Assembly: GCF_023509015.1 (NCBI RefSeq)
Contig: NZ_CP094975.1
Span: 6,007,501 to 6,071,500, forward strand
Reading direction: 5' to 3'
DNA length: 64,000 nucleotides
Origin: Pseudomonas abieticivorans
GTDB taxonomy: Bacteria; Pseudomonadota; Gammaproteobacteria; Pseudomonadales; Pseudomonadaceae
Under the pieces are notes generated by a model that saw only the letters and a program-made list of their open reading frames with translations, did not search any database and was not told the DNA's origin. Positions 43,780-51,835 of the stretch are shown one piece after another (the first letter of the stretch is position 1; each line of letters starts with the position of its first letter). Position numbers and translations under genes: made by a program.

Positions 43780-44631
43780 TCACACCGCCTTGCTGACGGT
43801 CACGCCCAGGCGTTTGAGCGCCAACGCCAGGGCATCGGCCAGGTTCGCCTTGGTGACCACGCCTTGCAGGTCCAGGCCCAGGTGCACGATGGTCTGGGCG
43901 ATTTGCGGGCGCACGCCGCTGATGATGCAATCGGCGCCCATCAGGCGGATGGCGGTCACGGTCTTGAGCAGGTGCTGGGCCACCAGGGTATCGACGGTGG
44001 GCACGCCGGTGATGTCGATGATGGCGATTTCCGAGCCGGTGTCGACGATGCGCTGCAGCAACGACTCCATCACCACTTGGGTGCGCTGCGAATCCAGGGT
44101 GCCGATCATTGGCAAGGCCAGCACGCCGTCCCACAGCTTGACCACCGGGGTGGAAAGCTCCAGCAGTTCTTCCTGCTGGCGCTTGATCACCGCCTCGCGG
44201 GACTTCTGGAAGGTGCGGATGGTGTGCATGCCCAGTGCGTCGAGCAGCACCGACACTTCCCACAGTTGCTCGGCCAGCAGTGCCGGGTTGTCTTCATAGG
44301 CACGTTGCAGCATGCCGAACAGCGGGCCCTTGAGGGAGAAAATGAAGCTGGCGGTCTGTTGCGAGTCTTGCCCGGCCAGTGCGCGGCTATGGGACAGTTT
44401 TTCGAGGAATTGGCGCGCTTCGTCCCAGTCGCTATTGGCGATATTGGCTGAACCGCCGCGGTCGATCACCGCGCTGACCAGGCTGAGGAACTCCTCGGTT
44501 TGCTGTTTTACGTCGCCTTCCTTGAGGTTACGGTTGGCGCCGCTGGCTTCGAGATTTTGTTGCCACTCGCCAGCCAGGGAGGCCTGGGAGGTGTTGAGGG
44601 CCGAAAGGGTACGCGGGTGCAGTGCTGCCAT
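43780..44631 (-). CDS. rsbR: RsbR-like stressosome sensor
   Basis: A 283-residue protein with an N-terminal globin-like RsbR sensor domain (about 10-150) and a C-terminal STAS domain (about 160-275). The STAS core AIIDITGVPTVDTLVAQHLL and ISGVRPQIAQTIVHLG contain candidate phospho-threonines Thr215 and Thr247. ATG 44631 was chosen: AAGGAG is about 10 bases upstream and the N-terminus fits the family, whereas the frame to 44757 adds a poor leader. It is the first gene of the six-gene operon and is divergent from a FAD monooxygenase (192-bp gap). The N-terminal domain probably sets the signal; it is unknown. Confidence 0.88.
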   Translation of the reverse strand: MAALHPRTLSALNTSQASLAGEWQQNLEASGANRNLKEGDVKQQTEEFLSLVSAVIDRGGSANIANSDWDEARQFLEKLSHSRALAGQDSQQTASFIFSLKGPLFGMLQRAYEDNPALLAEQLWEVSVLLDALGMHTIRTFQKSREAVIKRQQEELLELSTPVVKLWDGVLALPMIGTLDSQRTQVVMESLLQRIVDTGSEIAIIDITGVPTVDTLVAQHLLKTVTAIRLMGADCIISGVRPQIAQTIVHLGLDLQGVVTKANLADALALALKRLGVTVSKAV

Positions 44632-44823
44632 GGGGGTCGTGCTCCTTGATCCTGCACAATGCTGATGGTCTGCACGAAAAGACTCCGCGCCCATCGGAAA
44701 GTGCTGAAGTGTCACTGTTATTTTGCAATCGGTATTCAGCGTATCGGTTTTTACCACGCTTGTGGGCCCGGCGCAGGCCTGGATATCACCTATTCTTGTT
44801 CAAACATCGATGAGGTGCAGGCC

Positions 44824-46344
44824 ATGACCCGCAGCGACGTTCTGATCATCGGCGCCGGCCCCACCGGCCTGGTTCTTGCACTCTGGCTCAGCCATGCCGG
44901 GGTCAATGTGCGGATCATCGACAAGACCGACGCGCCTGGCACCACCTCCCGGGCCTTGGCGGTGCAGGCACGGACCCTGGAGCTGTATCGGCAACTGGAC
45001 CTGACCGACGCAGTGATTGGCGCCGGGCACAAGATGCCCGGCGTCAACTTGTGGGTGCGCGGCGAGCAGGCCGCCCACCTGAGCCTGACCGACATTGGCC
45101 AGTCGCGCACCCCCTACAGCTTTCTTGAAATTTACCCCCAGGACCAGCACGAGCAGTTGCTGATCGAACGCCTGGCGCGTTTTGGCGTTGAGGTGGAACG
45201 GCACACCGAACTCACCGACTTCATTGACGACCAGGCCATGATCACCGCGTACCTGAAAACGCCCGATGGCCAGGTCCAAACCTGCCAGGCGCGTTACCTG
45301 GCCGGCTGCGACGGTGCCCGCTCGACGGTGCGCAAGGCGTTGACCACGGGGTTTCCCGGCGGTACTTATTCACAGCTGTTTTACGTGGCCGACGTGCAAG
45401 CCTTGGGGCCGGCAGTCAATGGCGAGTTGCACGTGGATTTGGACGAGGCCGATTTTTTGGCCGTGTTCCCCCTGGCTGGCGAGGGGCGCGCGCGGCTGAT
45501 CGGTACCGTGCGCGGCGAGCGCGCGGTGGACGCCGACGCGCTGGCCTTTGCCGATGTCAGCCAACGGGCGATCGATCAACTCAAACTTGAGGTGTTGAAG
45601 GTCAACTGGTTTTCCACCTACCACGTGCACCACCGCGTGGCCGAGCACTTTCGCGCCGGCAATGTGTTCGTGCTGGGCGACGCCGCGCACGTGCACAGCC
45701 CGGCCGGTGGCCAGGGCATGAACACCGGCATTGGCGATGCGATCAACCTGGCCTGGAAGCTTGCCGCGGTATTGGCCGGGCGCGCGACCCCGGCACTATT
45801 GGACAGCTACGAGGCCGAACGCATCGGCTTTGCCCGGCAACTGGTAGCCACCACGGACCGCGTGTTCAGCTTCGCCACCGCCGATGGCTGGCTGGCCAAC
45901 CGGGTGCGCACCCGCCTCGCCCCGCGGGTGCTGCCACGGGTCATGGCGTTGAAGGCGGTGCGTGATTTCATGTTCCGCACCGTGTCACAGATCGGCGTGA
46001 ACTACCGCAACCTGCCGCTAAGCGAAGGCGTGGCCGGCCACGTGCATGGTGGCGATCGGTTGCCGTGGGCCAAGGTGGCGGGCCGCGACAACTTCGACTC
46101 GTTGCACGGCGGCACCTGGCAGATCCACGTGTATGGCCGGGCCAGCGAGGCGTTGCTGGAATGGGGCGCGACCCACAATGTGCCGGTGCACATTTTCAGC
46201 TGGCACATCGTGCACGAGCACGCAGGCTTTTCCCGCGATGCATTTTACCTGATGCGCCCCGACACCTACGTGGCGCTGGCCCAGCCGTACGGCGACCCGA
46301 CGGTACTGGATGAATACTTCCGGCGCCGTGGCATCACTCCGTAG
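44824..46344 (+). CDS. FAD-dependent aromatic-ring monooxygenase (group A)
   Basis: A 506-residue flavoprotein hydroxylase. FAD motif VLIIGAGPTGLVLALWLSHA, second motif ARYLAGCDGARSTVRK (the DG motif) and FVLGDAAHVHSPAGGQGMNT (the GD motif with ribityl contact) are typical of phenol/polyketide hydroxylases. The C-terminal domain is thioredoxin-like and shortened. ATG 44824 follows GAGG. It overlaps the convergent kfrA-like gene by 11 bp. The substrate is unknown; no ring-cleavage genes are adjacent. Confidence 0.9.
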   Translation: MTRSDVLIIGAGPTGLVLALWLSHAGVNVRIIDKTDAPGTTSRALAVQARTLELYRQLDLTDAVIGAGHKMPGVNLWVRGEQAAHLSLTDIGQSRTPYSFLEIYPQDQHEQLLIERLARFGVEVERHTELTDFIDDQAMITAYLKTPDGQVQTCQARYLAGCDGARSTVRKALTTGFPGGTYSQLFYVADVQALGPAVNGELHVDLDEADFLAVFPLAGEGRARLIGTVRGERAVDADALAFADVSQRAIDQLKLEVLKVNWFSTYHVHHRVAEHFRAGNVFVLGDAAHVHSPAGGQGMNTGIGDAINLAWKLAAVLAGRATPALLDSYEAERIGFARQLVATTDRVFSFATADGWLANRVRTRLAPRVLPRVMALKAVRDFMFRTVSQIGVNYRNLPLSEGVAGHVHGGDRLPWAKVAGRDNFDSLHGGTWQIHVYGRASEALLEWGATHNVPVHIFSWHIVHEHAGFSRDAFYLMRPDTYVALAQPYGDPTVLDEYFRRRGITP

Positions 46345-47299
46345 GGGCTGGCGCCTCTTGGGCGCTGGCCTGCTGCTGTATAGCCGCCTGCAACTGGGCT
46401 ACGTCGTTCAAGGCCTTTGCCAGGTGCTCGCGCTGCTCGACGGCCTCACCTTTCAAGGTGGCCATCTGCCGATCCAGCTCTTCGCGCGCCCCGGCCGCCT
46501 GGGCCAGCAACGTACTCATGCCCCCCGCCTGCGCGGTCATGTGCTTGAGCTCATCTTGTAGCCCCAGCTGCTCCTTGCTGGCCTGGCGGGCTTGCACCAG
46601 CATGCGTTCGTTGTCGCGGCTCAGGCGCATCAGTTCGTCCTGCTTGACGATCAGGCTTTGCTGCAACTGGCGGATCTCCACCTGCACCTGCTGCAATTGC
46701 CCTTCATGGCGGCGCTGTTCCTGTTCGCGCTGCTCTTTGACCGCCGTGCGGTAATGCTCCAGCGCATCGCGGGCGTGGCGGTGTTTGTCTTCCAGGGACT
46801 GGATGTGCGCGTCCTTCTCGCCGATGCGCAGTTCAAGGTCAGTGTTGGCCTGGCCCAGCCGCGCATTGCGGGTCTGTTCGCCCTGCAAGGTGCTGCGGCA
46901 CAGGGCCAGCTCTTCGGACTCGGTGTTAAGCGCCATGCCCTGAATATCAAAGCGTTGCTGCAAGGCCGCCAAGCTCCGCTGGCTGGCTTGCAACTGTACT
47001 TCCAGGCTTTCACGGGCGGCATCGAAGCGCCCTTGCGCCTCGGCGACTCGTGCCTCGGCCTCCTCGCTCAATTGATCGGCAAGCCCCGCCACCAGCGTGG
47101 TCAATTGCGCGCTCAGGCTGGGCGCGGCCGGGTCGACTTCGGTGTCTTCAAGGGCTTTTAAATAGCGGTGAATCGTGGTTTTGGAGCCGGTATTGCCCAA
47201 TTCCACCCGTACCGCATCGATGCTCGGGTTTTCCCCGCGCGCCAGCAGCGATTGCCGAGCCTGCTTGACCAATGCCTTGTTGATGCCGCCGCGTGCCAT
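46334..47299 (-). CDS. KfrA-like DNA-binding coiled-coil protein
   Basis: A 321-residue protein. The first ~110 residues are a KfrA-type DNA-binding domain (GGINKALVKQARQSLLARGE, IDAVRVELGNTGSKTTIHRY). Residues about 75-310 are almost continuous coiled coil rich in Glu, Gln, Arg and Ala. KfrA proteins are plasmid proteins that bind their own promoter and form filaments. GGAG precedes ATG 47299. It is divergent from a tyrosine recombinase with a 159-bp A/T-rich gap, so the pair may share regulation. A chromosomal role is unknown. Confidence 0.88.
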   Translation of the reverse strand: MARGGINKALVKQARQSLLARGENPSIDAVRVELGNTGSKTTIHRYLKALEDTEVDPAAPSLSAQLTTLVAGLADQLSEEAEARVAEAQGRFDAARESLEVQLQASQRSLAALQQRFDIQGMALNTESEELALCRSTLQGEQTRNARLGQANTDLELRIGEKDAHIQSLEDKHRHARDALEHYRTAVKEQREQEQRRHEGQLQQVQVEIRQLQQSLIVKQDELMRLSRDNERMLVQARQASKEQLGLQDELKHMTAQAGGMSTLLAQAAGAREELDRQMATLKGEAVEQREHLAKALNDVAQLQAAIQQQASAQEAPAPTE

Positions 47300-47428
47300 G
47301 TGTGCTCCGTCGATTTCGTACTGTATTACGTACCATGTATTTACGCATACTATTCGCAAATTGAAAATTGAATATCAGTGTATTTTTAACAGGTAATAAT
47401 TGAGCGTTATCGCATGTCAGGTGGCATA

Positions 47429-47442
47429 ATTGCCTGGGCAAT
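47429..47442. promoter_or_regulatory. Palindrome in the kfrA-integrase gap
   Basis: ATTGCC-TG-GGCAAT is a perfect 6-2-6 inverted repeat located 17 bp before the recombinase start. It is a candidate KfrA-family operator; the rest of the gap is A/T-rich with TTACGTA-like motifs near 47330. Confidence 0.4.
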
Positions 47443-47458
47443 GTCGAGAACAGGCGTA

Positions 47459-48388
47459 ATGAGCAAGGTGGAGCAGTACCTGCAGGCGGGCACCCGGGAA
47501 AACACCCGGCGCAGCTACCAGGCAGCCGTGGAGCATTTCGAAGTGAGCTGGGGCGGGTTTCTACCGGCGACTGGGGACAGCATCGTGCGCTACCTGGCCG
47601 ACCATGCCGGCGAACATGCCATCAGCACGCTTAAACTGCGCCTGGCGGCCCTGTCGCAATGGCACGTTACCCAGGGCTTCCCCGACCCCACCAAAACGCC
47701 GACGGTCCGGCAGATGCTCAAGGGCATCCGCACGCTGCACCCGGCCCGGGAAAAACAGGCAGCGCCCTTGCAACTGCATCACTTGCAAAGCGTGTTCGCG
47801 CAGTTGCAGCGCGAAGCCGAACAGGCGGCGCAGCAGCACGACCTGCGCGGCCTGCTGCGCAGCAAGCGTGATGCCGCGCTGGTATTGATCGGATTCTGGC
47901 GCGGCTTTCGCGCCGATGAGCTGTCGCGCCTGCAGGTCGAACACATCCAGGCCCAGGCCGGCAGCGGCATCACCTTTTACCTGCCCCACAGCAAAGGCGA
48001 CCGCCAGCACCTGGGCGCCACCTACCAGACCCCCGCCCTGAACAGCCTGTGCCCGGTGGAGGCTTACCTGGACTGGATCACCCTGGCCGGCATCAGCCAC
48101 GGCCCGGTGTTCCGGCGCCTGGACCGCTGGGGCAACCTGGCCGAGAGCGCACTGAACGCCAACAGCCTGATCCCTTTGCTGCGCAGCATCCTGCACCGCG
48201 CAGGCCTGCCGGCCGAGCTCTACACCAGCCACTCCCTGCGGCGCGGCTTCGCCACCTGGGCGTCGAGCAATGGCTGGGACATCAAGACGCTGATGGCGTA
48301 CGTCGGCTGGAAAGACATGAAATCGGCGCTGCGCTACGTGGACCCGGCAACCTCGTTTGCCGGCCTGGCGATGGGCAGCGCTTCGTAG
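47459..48388 (+). CDS. Tyrosine recombinase / site-specific integrase
   Basis: A 309-residue XerC-like recombinase with an N-terminal SAM-like core-binding domain (NTRRSYQAAVEHFEVSW). All catalytic residues are visible: Arg151 (GFRADEL), Lys179 (PHSKGDR), His258 and Arg261 (TSHSLRRGFATW), Trp284 and Tyr293 (LRYVDP). ATG 47459 was chosen by family length; ATGs at 47441 and 47414 are in frame. It is not next to a tRNA or phage genes, so it is probably not an ordinary prophage integrase. The REPIN after it and the KfrA partner are the only context. Confidence 0.9.
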   Translation: MSKVEQYLQAGTRENTRRSYQAAVEHFEVSWGGFLPATGDSIVRYLADHAGEHAISTLKLRLAALSQWHVTQGFPDPTKTPTVRQMLKGIRTLHPAREKQAAPLQLHHLQSVFAQLQREAEQAAQQHDLRGLLRSKRDAALVLIGFWRGFRADELSRLQVEHIQAQAGSGITFYLPHSKGDRQHLGATYQTPALNSLCPVEAYLDWITLAGISHGPVFRRLDRWGNLAESALNANSLIPLLRSILHRAGLPAELYTSHSLRRGFATWASSNGWDIKTLMAYVGWKDMKSALRYVDPATSFAGLAMGSAS

Positions 48389-48434
48389 CCAGGTGCCTGT
48401 TGCCGCAGCCCTGCCTGCCGAATACCCGACGCGT

Positions 48435-48519
48435 AGCGGCGAACGGATCCGCGAAAAGAACGCTGCGGTGTATCAGGTTAAACGCGGTGACCTTTTCGCG
48501 GATAAATCCGCTCCTACGG
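48435..48519. repeat. REPIN 4 (one unit degenerate)
   Basis: A degenerate REP half (GCGGCGAACGGATCCGCGAA, 48436-48455) pairs with an intact inverse unit (TTTTCGCGGATAAATCCGCT, 48493-48512). It fills most of the 234-bp gap between the recombinase and the hydrolase. Confidence 0.75.
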
Positions 48520-48622
48520 GCCGTGCAAGCGCCTCCCTTAGGTCGAGCCCTCTGCCCTGCTTGCAATCATTCGCTTCGCCTGCTAAATAATTACTTCACA
48601 TGCGAAATAATAACAGGCCGCC

Positions 48623-49477
48623 ATGACCCACGCCCCCATCCTGTGTGCCGACGGCTTCGTGCTGTCGGCCACGCTGCACGCAAGCCCCACGCCAGCCAAG
48701 GCCATGGTGCTGATCCACCCCGCCACCGGCGTGACCGAGCGCATGTATTTTGCCTTCGCCCGCCACCTGACGGCGCTGGGCTTTGATGCCCTGACCTACA
48801 ACTACCGCGGCATCGGCGCACAGGCCAGGCACGTAGCCGCCGGTTTCAGCACCTGGGCCGCCCTGGATGTAGAAGCTGTGACCCGCTGGGCAGCTGCACG
48901 CAACCCCGCGCTGGCGCTGCTCGCCGTAGGCCACAGTTTTGGCGGCCACGCCATTGGCCTGTGCGAGAGCAGCCGGCACCTCAACGGCGCGGTCATGATC
49001 ACCTCCCAGGCCGGCTGCCTGCGTTTTATCACGCCGTGGACCGAACGCCTGCGGGTAGCGGCGCTGCTCAAGGTGATCGGGCCGTTGTGTGCCCGCCTGT
49101 TGGGCTACGTGCCAGGCAAGCGCCTGGGCATTGGCGAGGACCTGCCGGCACAAGTGATGCTGGAATGGAGCCGCTGGACCTCCCTGCCCCGCTACTTTTT
49201 CGATGACCCCGGCATGGACGCGGCGGCGCGCTTCAGCCGCCCGCGCATGCCGGTGTTGTCGGTGGGCATGAGCGACGATCCCTGGGCGCCCGCTGCAGCC
49301 ATCGACCTGATGTGCCGGCAATTGATCCACTGCCCCGTGGAACGCCGGCAATTGAGCCCGGCCGACAGCCAGGGCCAAGCCATCGGGCACTTGGGATTTT
49401 TCCGGGAACGGCACGCCACCACCTTGTGGCCGGCGGTGACCGAGTGGTTGCAGCGCCACGTGGCGGTAGCCGCATGA
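48623..49477 (+). CDS. Alpha/beta hydrolase
   Basis: A 284-residue serine hydrolase. The nucleophile elbow is AVGHSFGGHAIG; oxyanion region VLIHPATGVTERMYF; late Asp in GMSDDPWAP and a His in IGHLGFFRER complete a plausible triad. It lacks a signal peptide. Its stop overlaps the MarR gene start as ATGA, making a two-gene operon, so MarR probably controls it. Substrate unknown. Confidence 0.88.
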   Translation: MTHAPILCADGFVLSATLHASPTPAKAMVLIHPATGVTERMYFAFARHLTALGFDALTYNYRGIGAQARHVAAGFSTWAALDVEAVTRWAAARNPALALLAVGHSFGGHAIGLCESSRHLNGAVMITSQAGCLRFITPWTERLRVAALLKVIGPLCARLLGYVPGKRLGIGEDLPAQVMLEWSRWTSLPRYFFDDPGMDAAARFSRPRMPVLSVGMSDDPWAPAAAIDLMCRQLIHCPVERRQLSPADSQGQAIGHLGFFRERHATTLWPAVTEWLQRHVAVAA

Positions 49478-49899
49478 AGCGCCTGCACGACCCGCGCTAC
49501 GTGTTTCTGCTCAACGTGGCTCAGCGGCGCATTCAGCGGCACATTGAGCGCCTCGCCGAACACCGTGCGGGCGTCAGCGCGGTCCAGGCTGGCGCGCTGT
49601 TTGCGCTGTCACGCCAGGACGGCGCCCTGAGTGGCGACCTGGCCGCTGCCCTGGACATCGCCCCATCGGCCATGACAGGCCTGGCCGACCGCATGATCAA
49701 GGCTGGGCTTATCCTGCGACGCACCGATCAACAGGACAAGCGCATCAACCGATTGTGGCTGACCGCCTTGGGTCGCGAGACGGCATTGGCGGCCAAGGCC
49801 GAACTTGCAGCGCTCAATGCCGTGGTCACCGAAGGCTTCAGTGAAGCCGAAATGTCGACTGTGTCGCGCTGGCTGGAAGCTATGGGGAAACGTTTTTAG
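49474..49899 (+). CDS. MarR-family regulator
   Basis: A 141-residue winged-HTH regulator: VQAGALFALSRQDGALSGDL, AAALDIAPSAMTGLADRMIK and the wing LILRRTDQQDKRINRLWLT. ATG 49474 overlaps the hydrolase stop. It is probably an autorepressor of the hydrolase-marR operon. It precedes the 475-bp algD upstream region but is not obviously related to it. Confidence 0.9.
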   Translation: MKRLHDPRYVFLLNVAQRRIQRHIERLAEHRAGVSAVQAGALFALSRQDGALSGDLAAALDIAPSAMTGLADRMIKAGLILRRTDQQDKRINRLWLTALGRETALAAKAELAALNAVVTEGFSEAEMSTVSRWLEAMGKRF

Positions 49900-50080
49900 C
49901 GTGAATACCCGCAGCGGCTATTGGTATTAATACAAAAGCATATCCGGCAGATGTAACAAAGTGTGTTTCGATAGTTGGCAATCTCGGCAAGCACCTGTAA
50001 ACATTGAGCGAAGGGGCAACTAAACAAAGTAAAGACCGGTTACGGACACCAGGAAAAAAGCAAAAAACGTATAAATTTGG

Positions 50081-50096
50081 CGTCATCATAATGACG
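50081..50096. promoter_or_regulatory. Inverted repeat in the algD upstream region
   Basis: CGTCAT-CATA-ATGACG is a perfect 6-4-6 inverted repeat about 280 bp upstream of algD, in the very A/T-rich 475-bp gap 49900-50374. It is a possible activator or repressor site. Confidence 0.45.
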
Positions 50097-50139
50097 AAAA
50101 GGCAAGACTAATTTTTTGACGCCATATAAACAATAATTT

Positions 50140-50152
50140 TAAGTTATTGATT
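50140..50152. promoter_or_regulatory. IHF consensus site upstream of algD
   Basis: TAAGTTATTGATT matches the IHF consensus on the minus strand (WATCAANNNNTTR) at every defined position. IHF is an established activator of algD in P. aeruginosa through DNA bending, so a site about 225 bp before the start codon fits. Confidence 0.6.
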
Positions 50153-50179
50153 TAAAAGGCGTTTTTAAATAGATAAATC

Positions 50180-50207
50180 GAACCTGAAGATTTTTTAATA
50201 AACCTTA
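50180..50207 (+). promoter_or_regulatory. Weak candidate AlgU (sigma-22) promoter of algD
   Basis: GAACCT (5 of 6 to GAACTT) is followed after 17 bp by CCTTA, a poor -10. It is the closest AlgU-like pair found by eye in the algD leader and would give a transcript leader of about 160 nt. Low certainty. Confidence 0.25.
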
Positions 50208-50374
50208 GCCTGCCCTATTGCGCTGTTAATTCTCCCTCTCTACGATATGTTTCATTCCAAGAACACCTTCGCTTCAAACTTCGCTTTTAGAAACTACTTG
50301 TTTCTGCCCGTGACACTCAAATTCTAAGGTAGCTGATTGAGTTGGCGTTTACGCACACTCAAGGAGAGGGATCT

Positions 50375-51682
50375 ATGCGCATCAGTATATTTGGACTGGG
50401 TTATGTGGGCGCTGTATGTGCCGGCTGTTTGTCCTCTCGAGGGCATGAGGTGATTGGCGTCGATATCTCGCAAAGCAAGATCGACATGATCAACAAAGGT
50501 CAGTCGCCCATCGTCGAGCCGGGCCTGGGCGAGTTGCTGGCCAAGGGCATTGCCAGCGGTTCGCTGCGCGGTACCACCGACGTCTCCCAGGCGGTGTTGG
50601 ACAGCGATGTGTCGATGCTGTGCGTGGGCACACCGAGTAAGAAAAACGGCGACCTGGACCTGGTCTACATGGAAGCGGTGTGCCAGCAGATCGGCGCCGC
50701 GCTGCGGGACAAGACCGACCGCCACACCATCGTGGTGCGCAGCACCGTGCTACCCGGCACGGTGAAAAACGTGGTGATCCCGCTGCTGGAAGCGGCCTCC
50801 GGGAAGAAGGCTGGCGTTGATTTTGGCGTGGCCACCAACCCTGAGTTCCTGCGCGAAAGTACTGCGATCCAGGATTACGACTTCCCGGCCATGACCGTGA
50901 TCGGTGAGCTGGACGCCTTGTCGGGCGACATGCTCGAAGAGCTGTACCACGGCCTGGACGCGCCGGTGATCCGCAAGTCGATCGAAGTCGCGGAAATGAT
51001 CAAGTACACCTGCAACGTCTGGCACGCCACCAAGGTCAGCTTTGCCAACGAGATCGGCAACATCGCCAAGGCCTCGGGCGTGGATGGCCGCGAGGTGATG
51101 GACGTGGTGTGCCAGGACCACAAGCTCAACCTGTCCCGTTACTACCTGCGCCCAGGCTTTGCCTTTGGCGGCTCGTGCCTGCCCAAGGACGTGCGCGCCC
51201 TCACCTACCGCGCTGGCCAGTTGGACGTCGAGCATCCCATGCTCGCCTCGATCATGAGCAGCAACCGCAGCCAGGTGCAGAATGCCTTCGACATCGTCAG
51301 TGGCTACGGCAAACGCAAGATCGGCCTGCTGGGCCTGAGCTTCAAGGCCGGCAGCGACGATTTGCGCGAAAGCCCGTTGGTGGAATTGGCCGAGATGCTG
51401 ATCGGCAAGGGCTTCGAGCTGAGCATCTACGACGCCAACGTCGAGTACGCGCGGGTGTTTGGCTCGAACAAGGAGTACATCGAGTCCAAGATCCCCCATG
51501 TATCGTCGCTGCTGTGCGCCGACCTTGGCCAGGTGGTTGCTGGCGCCGAAGTGCTGATCCTGGGCAACAACGACCCAAGCTTCGCCGATGTACTGGCCGG
51601 CAACGACGACAAACAGATCGTCGACCTGGTGGGTTTCATGAGCCATCGCAGCAACGCCACCCAGGAAGGGATTTGCTGGTAA
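50375..51682 (+). CDS. algD: GDP-mannose 6-dehydrogenase
   Basis: A 435-residue enzyme that makes GDP-mannuronate, the committed alginate precursor. The N-terminal Rossmann motif is GLGYVGAVCAGCL; the active-site block FAFGGSCLPKD places Cys268 exactly where the P. aeruginosa enzyme has it. NPEFLRES and the C-terminal NAD-like domain (GLLGLSFKAGSDDLRESP) are intact. AAGGAG precedes ATG 50375. It is the first gene of the alginate operon and carries a long A/T-rich regulatory region. Confidence 0.97.
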   Translation: MRISIFGLGYVGAVCAGCLSSRGHEVIGVDISQSKIDMINKGQSPIVEPGLGELLAKGIASGSLRGTTDVSQAVLDSDVSMLCVGTPSKKNGDLDLVYMEAVCQQIGAALRDKTDRHTIVVRSTVLPGTVKNVVIPLLEAASGKKAGVDFGVATNPEFLRESTAIQDYDFPAMTVIGELDALSGDMLEELYHGLDAPVIRKSIEVAEMIKYTCNVWHATKVSFANEIGNIAKASGVDGREVMDVVCQDHKLNLSRYYLRPGFAFGGSCLPKDVRALTYRAGQLDVEHPMLASIMSSNRSQVQNAFDIVSGYGKRKIGLLGLSFKAGSDDLRESPLVELAEMLIGKGFELSIYDANVEYARVFGSNKEYIESKIPHVSSLLCADLGQVVAGAEVLILGNNDPSFADVLAGNDDKQIVDLVGFMSHRSNATQEGICW

Positions 51683-51701
51683 TTCACCCGTTGTAGGTGA
51701 A
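51683..51701. other. Small stem-loop after algD
   Basis: TTCACC and GGTGAA flank a 7-base loop immediately after the algD stop. It is not followed by a T-run, so it may stabilise or process the mRNA between algD and alg8 (153-bp gap) rather than terminate it. Confidence 0.4.
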
Positions 51702-51835
51702 CCGCCCCAAGGACTGACTGCCCCGCTTCACACCCGTATGCGTGACCCACCCTGGCGACCGGCTGGGCCGGCAGCGTGCGCGCGTGGGGCGGCCAGCCAG
51801 TCGGCAAACAGCTGTTTTTTAGGAGTCAACCGTAG

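Noticed and set aside
47459..48388. Prophage integrase with attachment sites
   Set aside because: No tRNA target, direct repeats or phage genes are visible near the recombinase.
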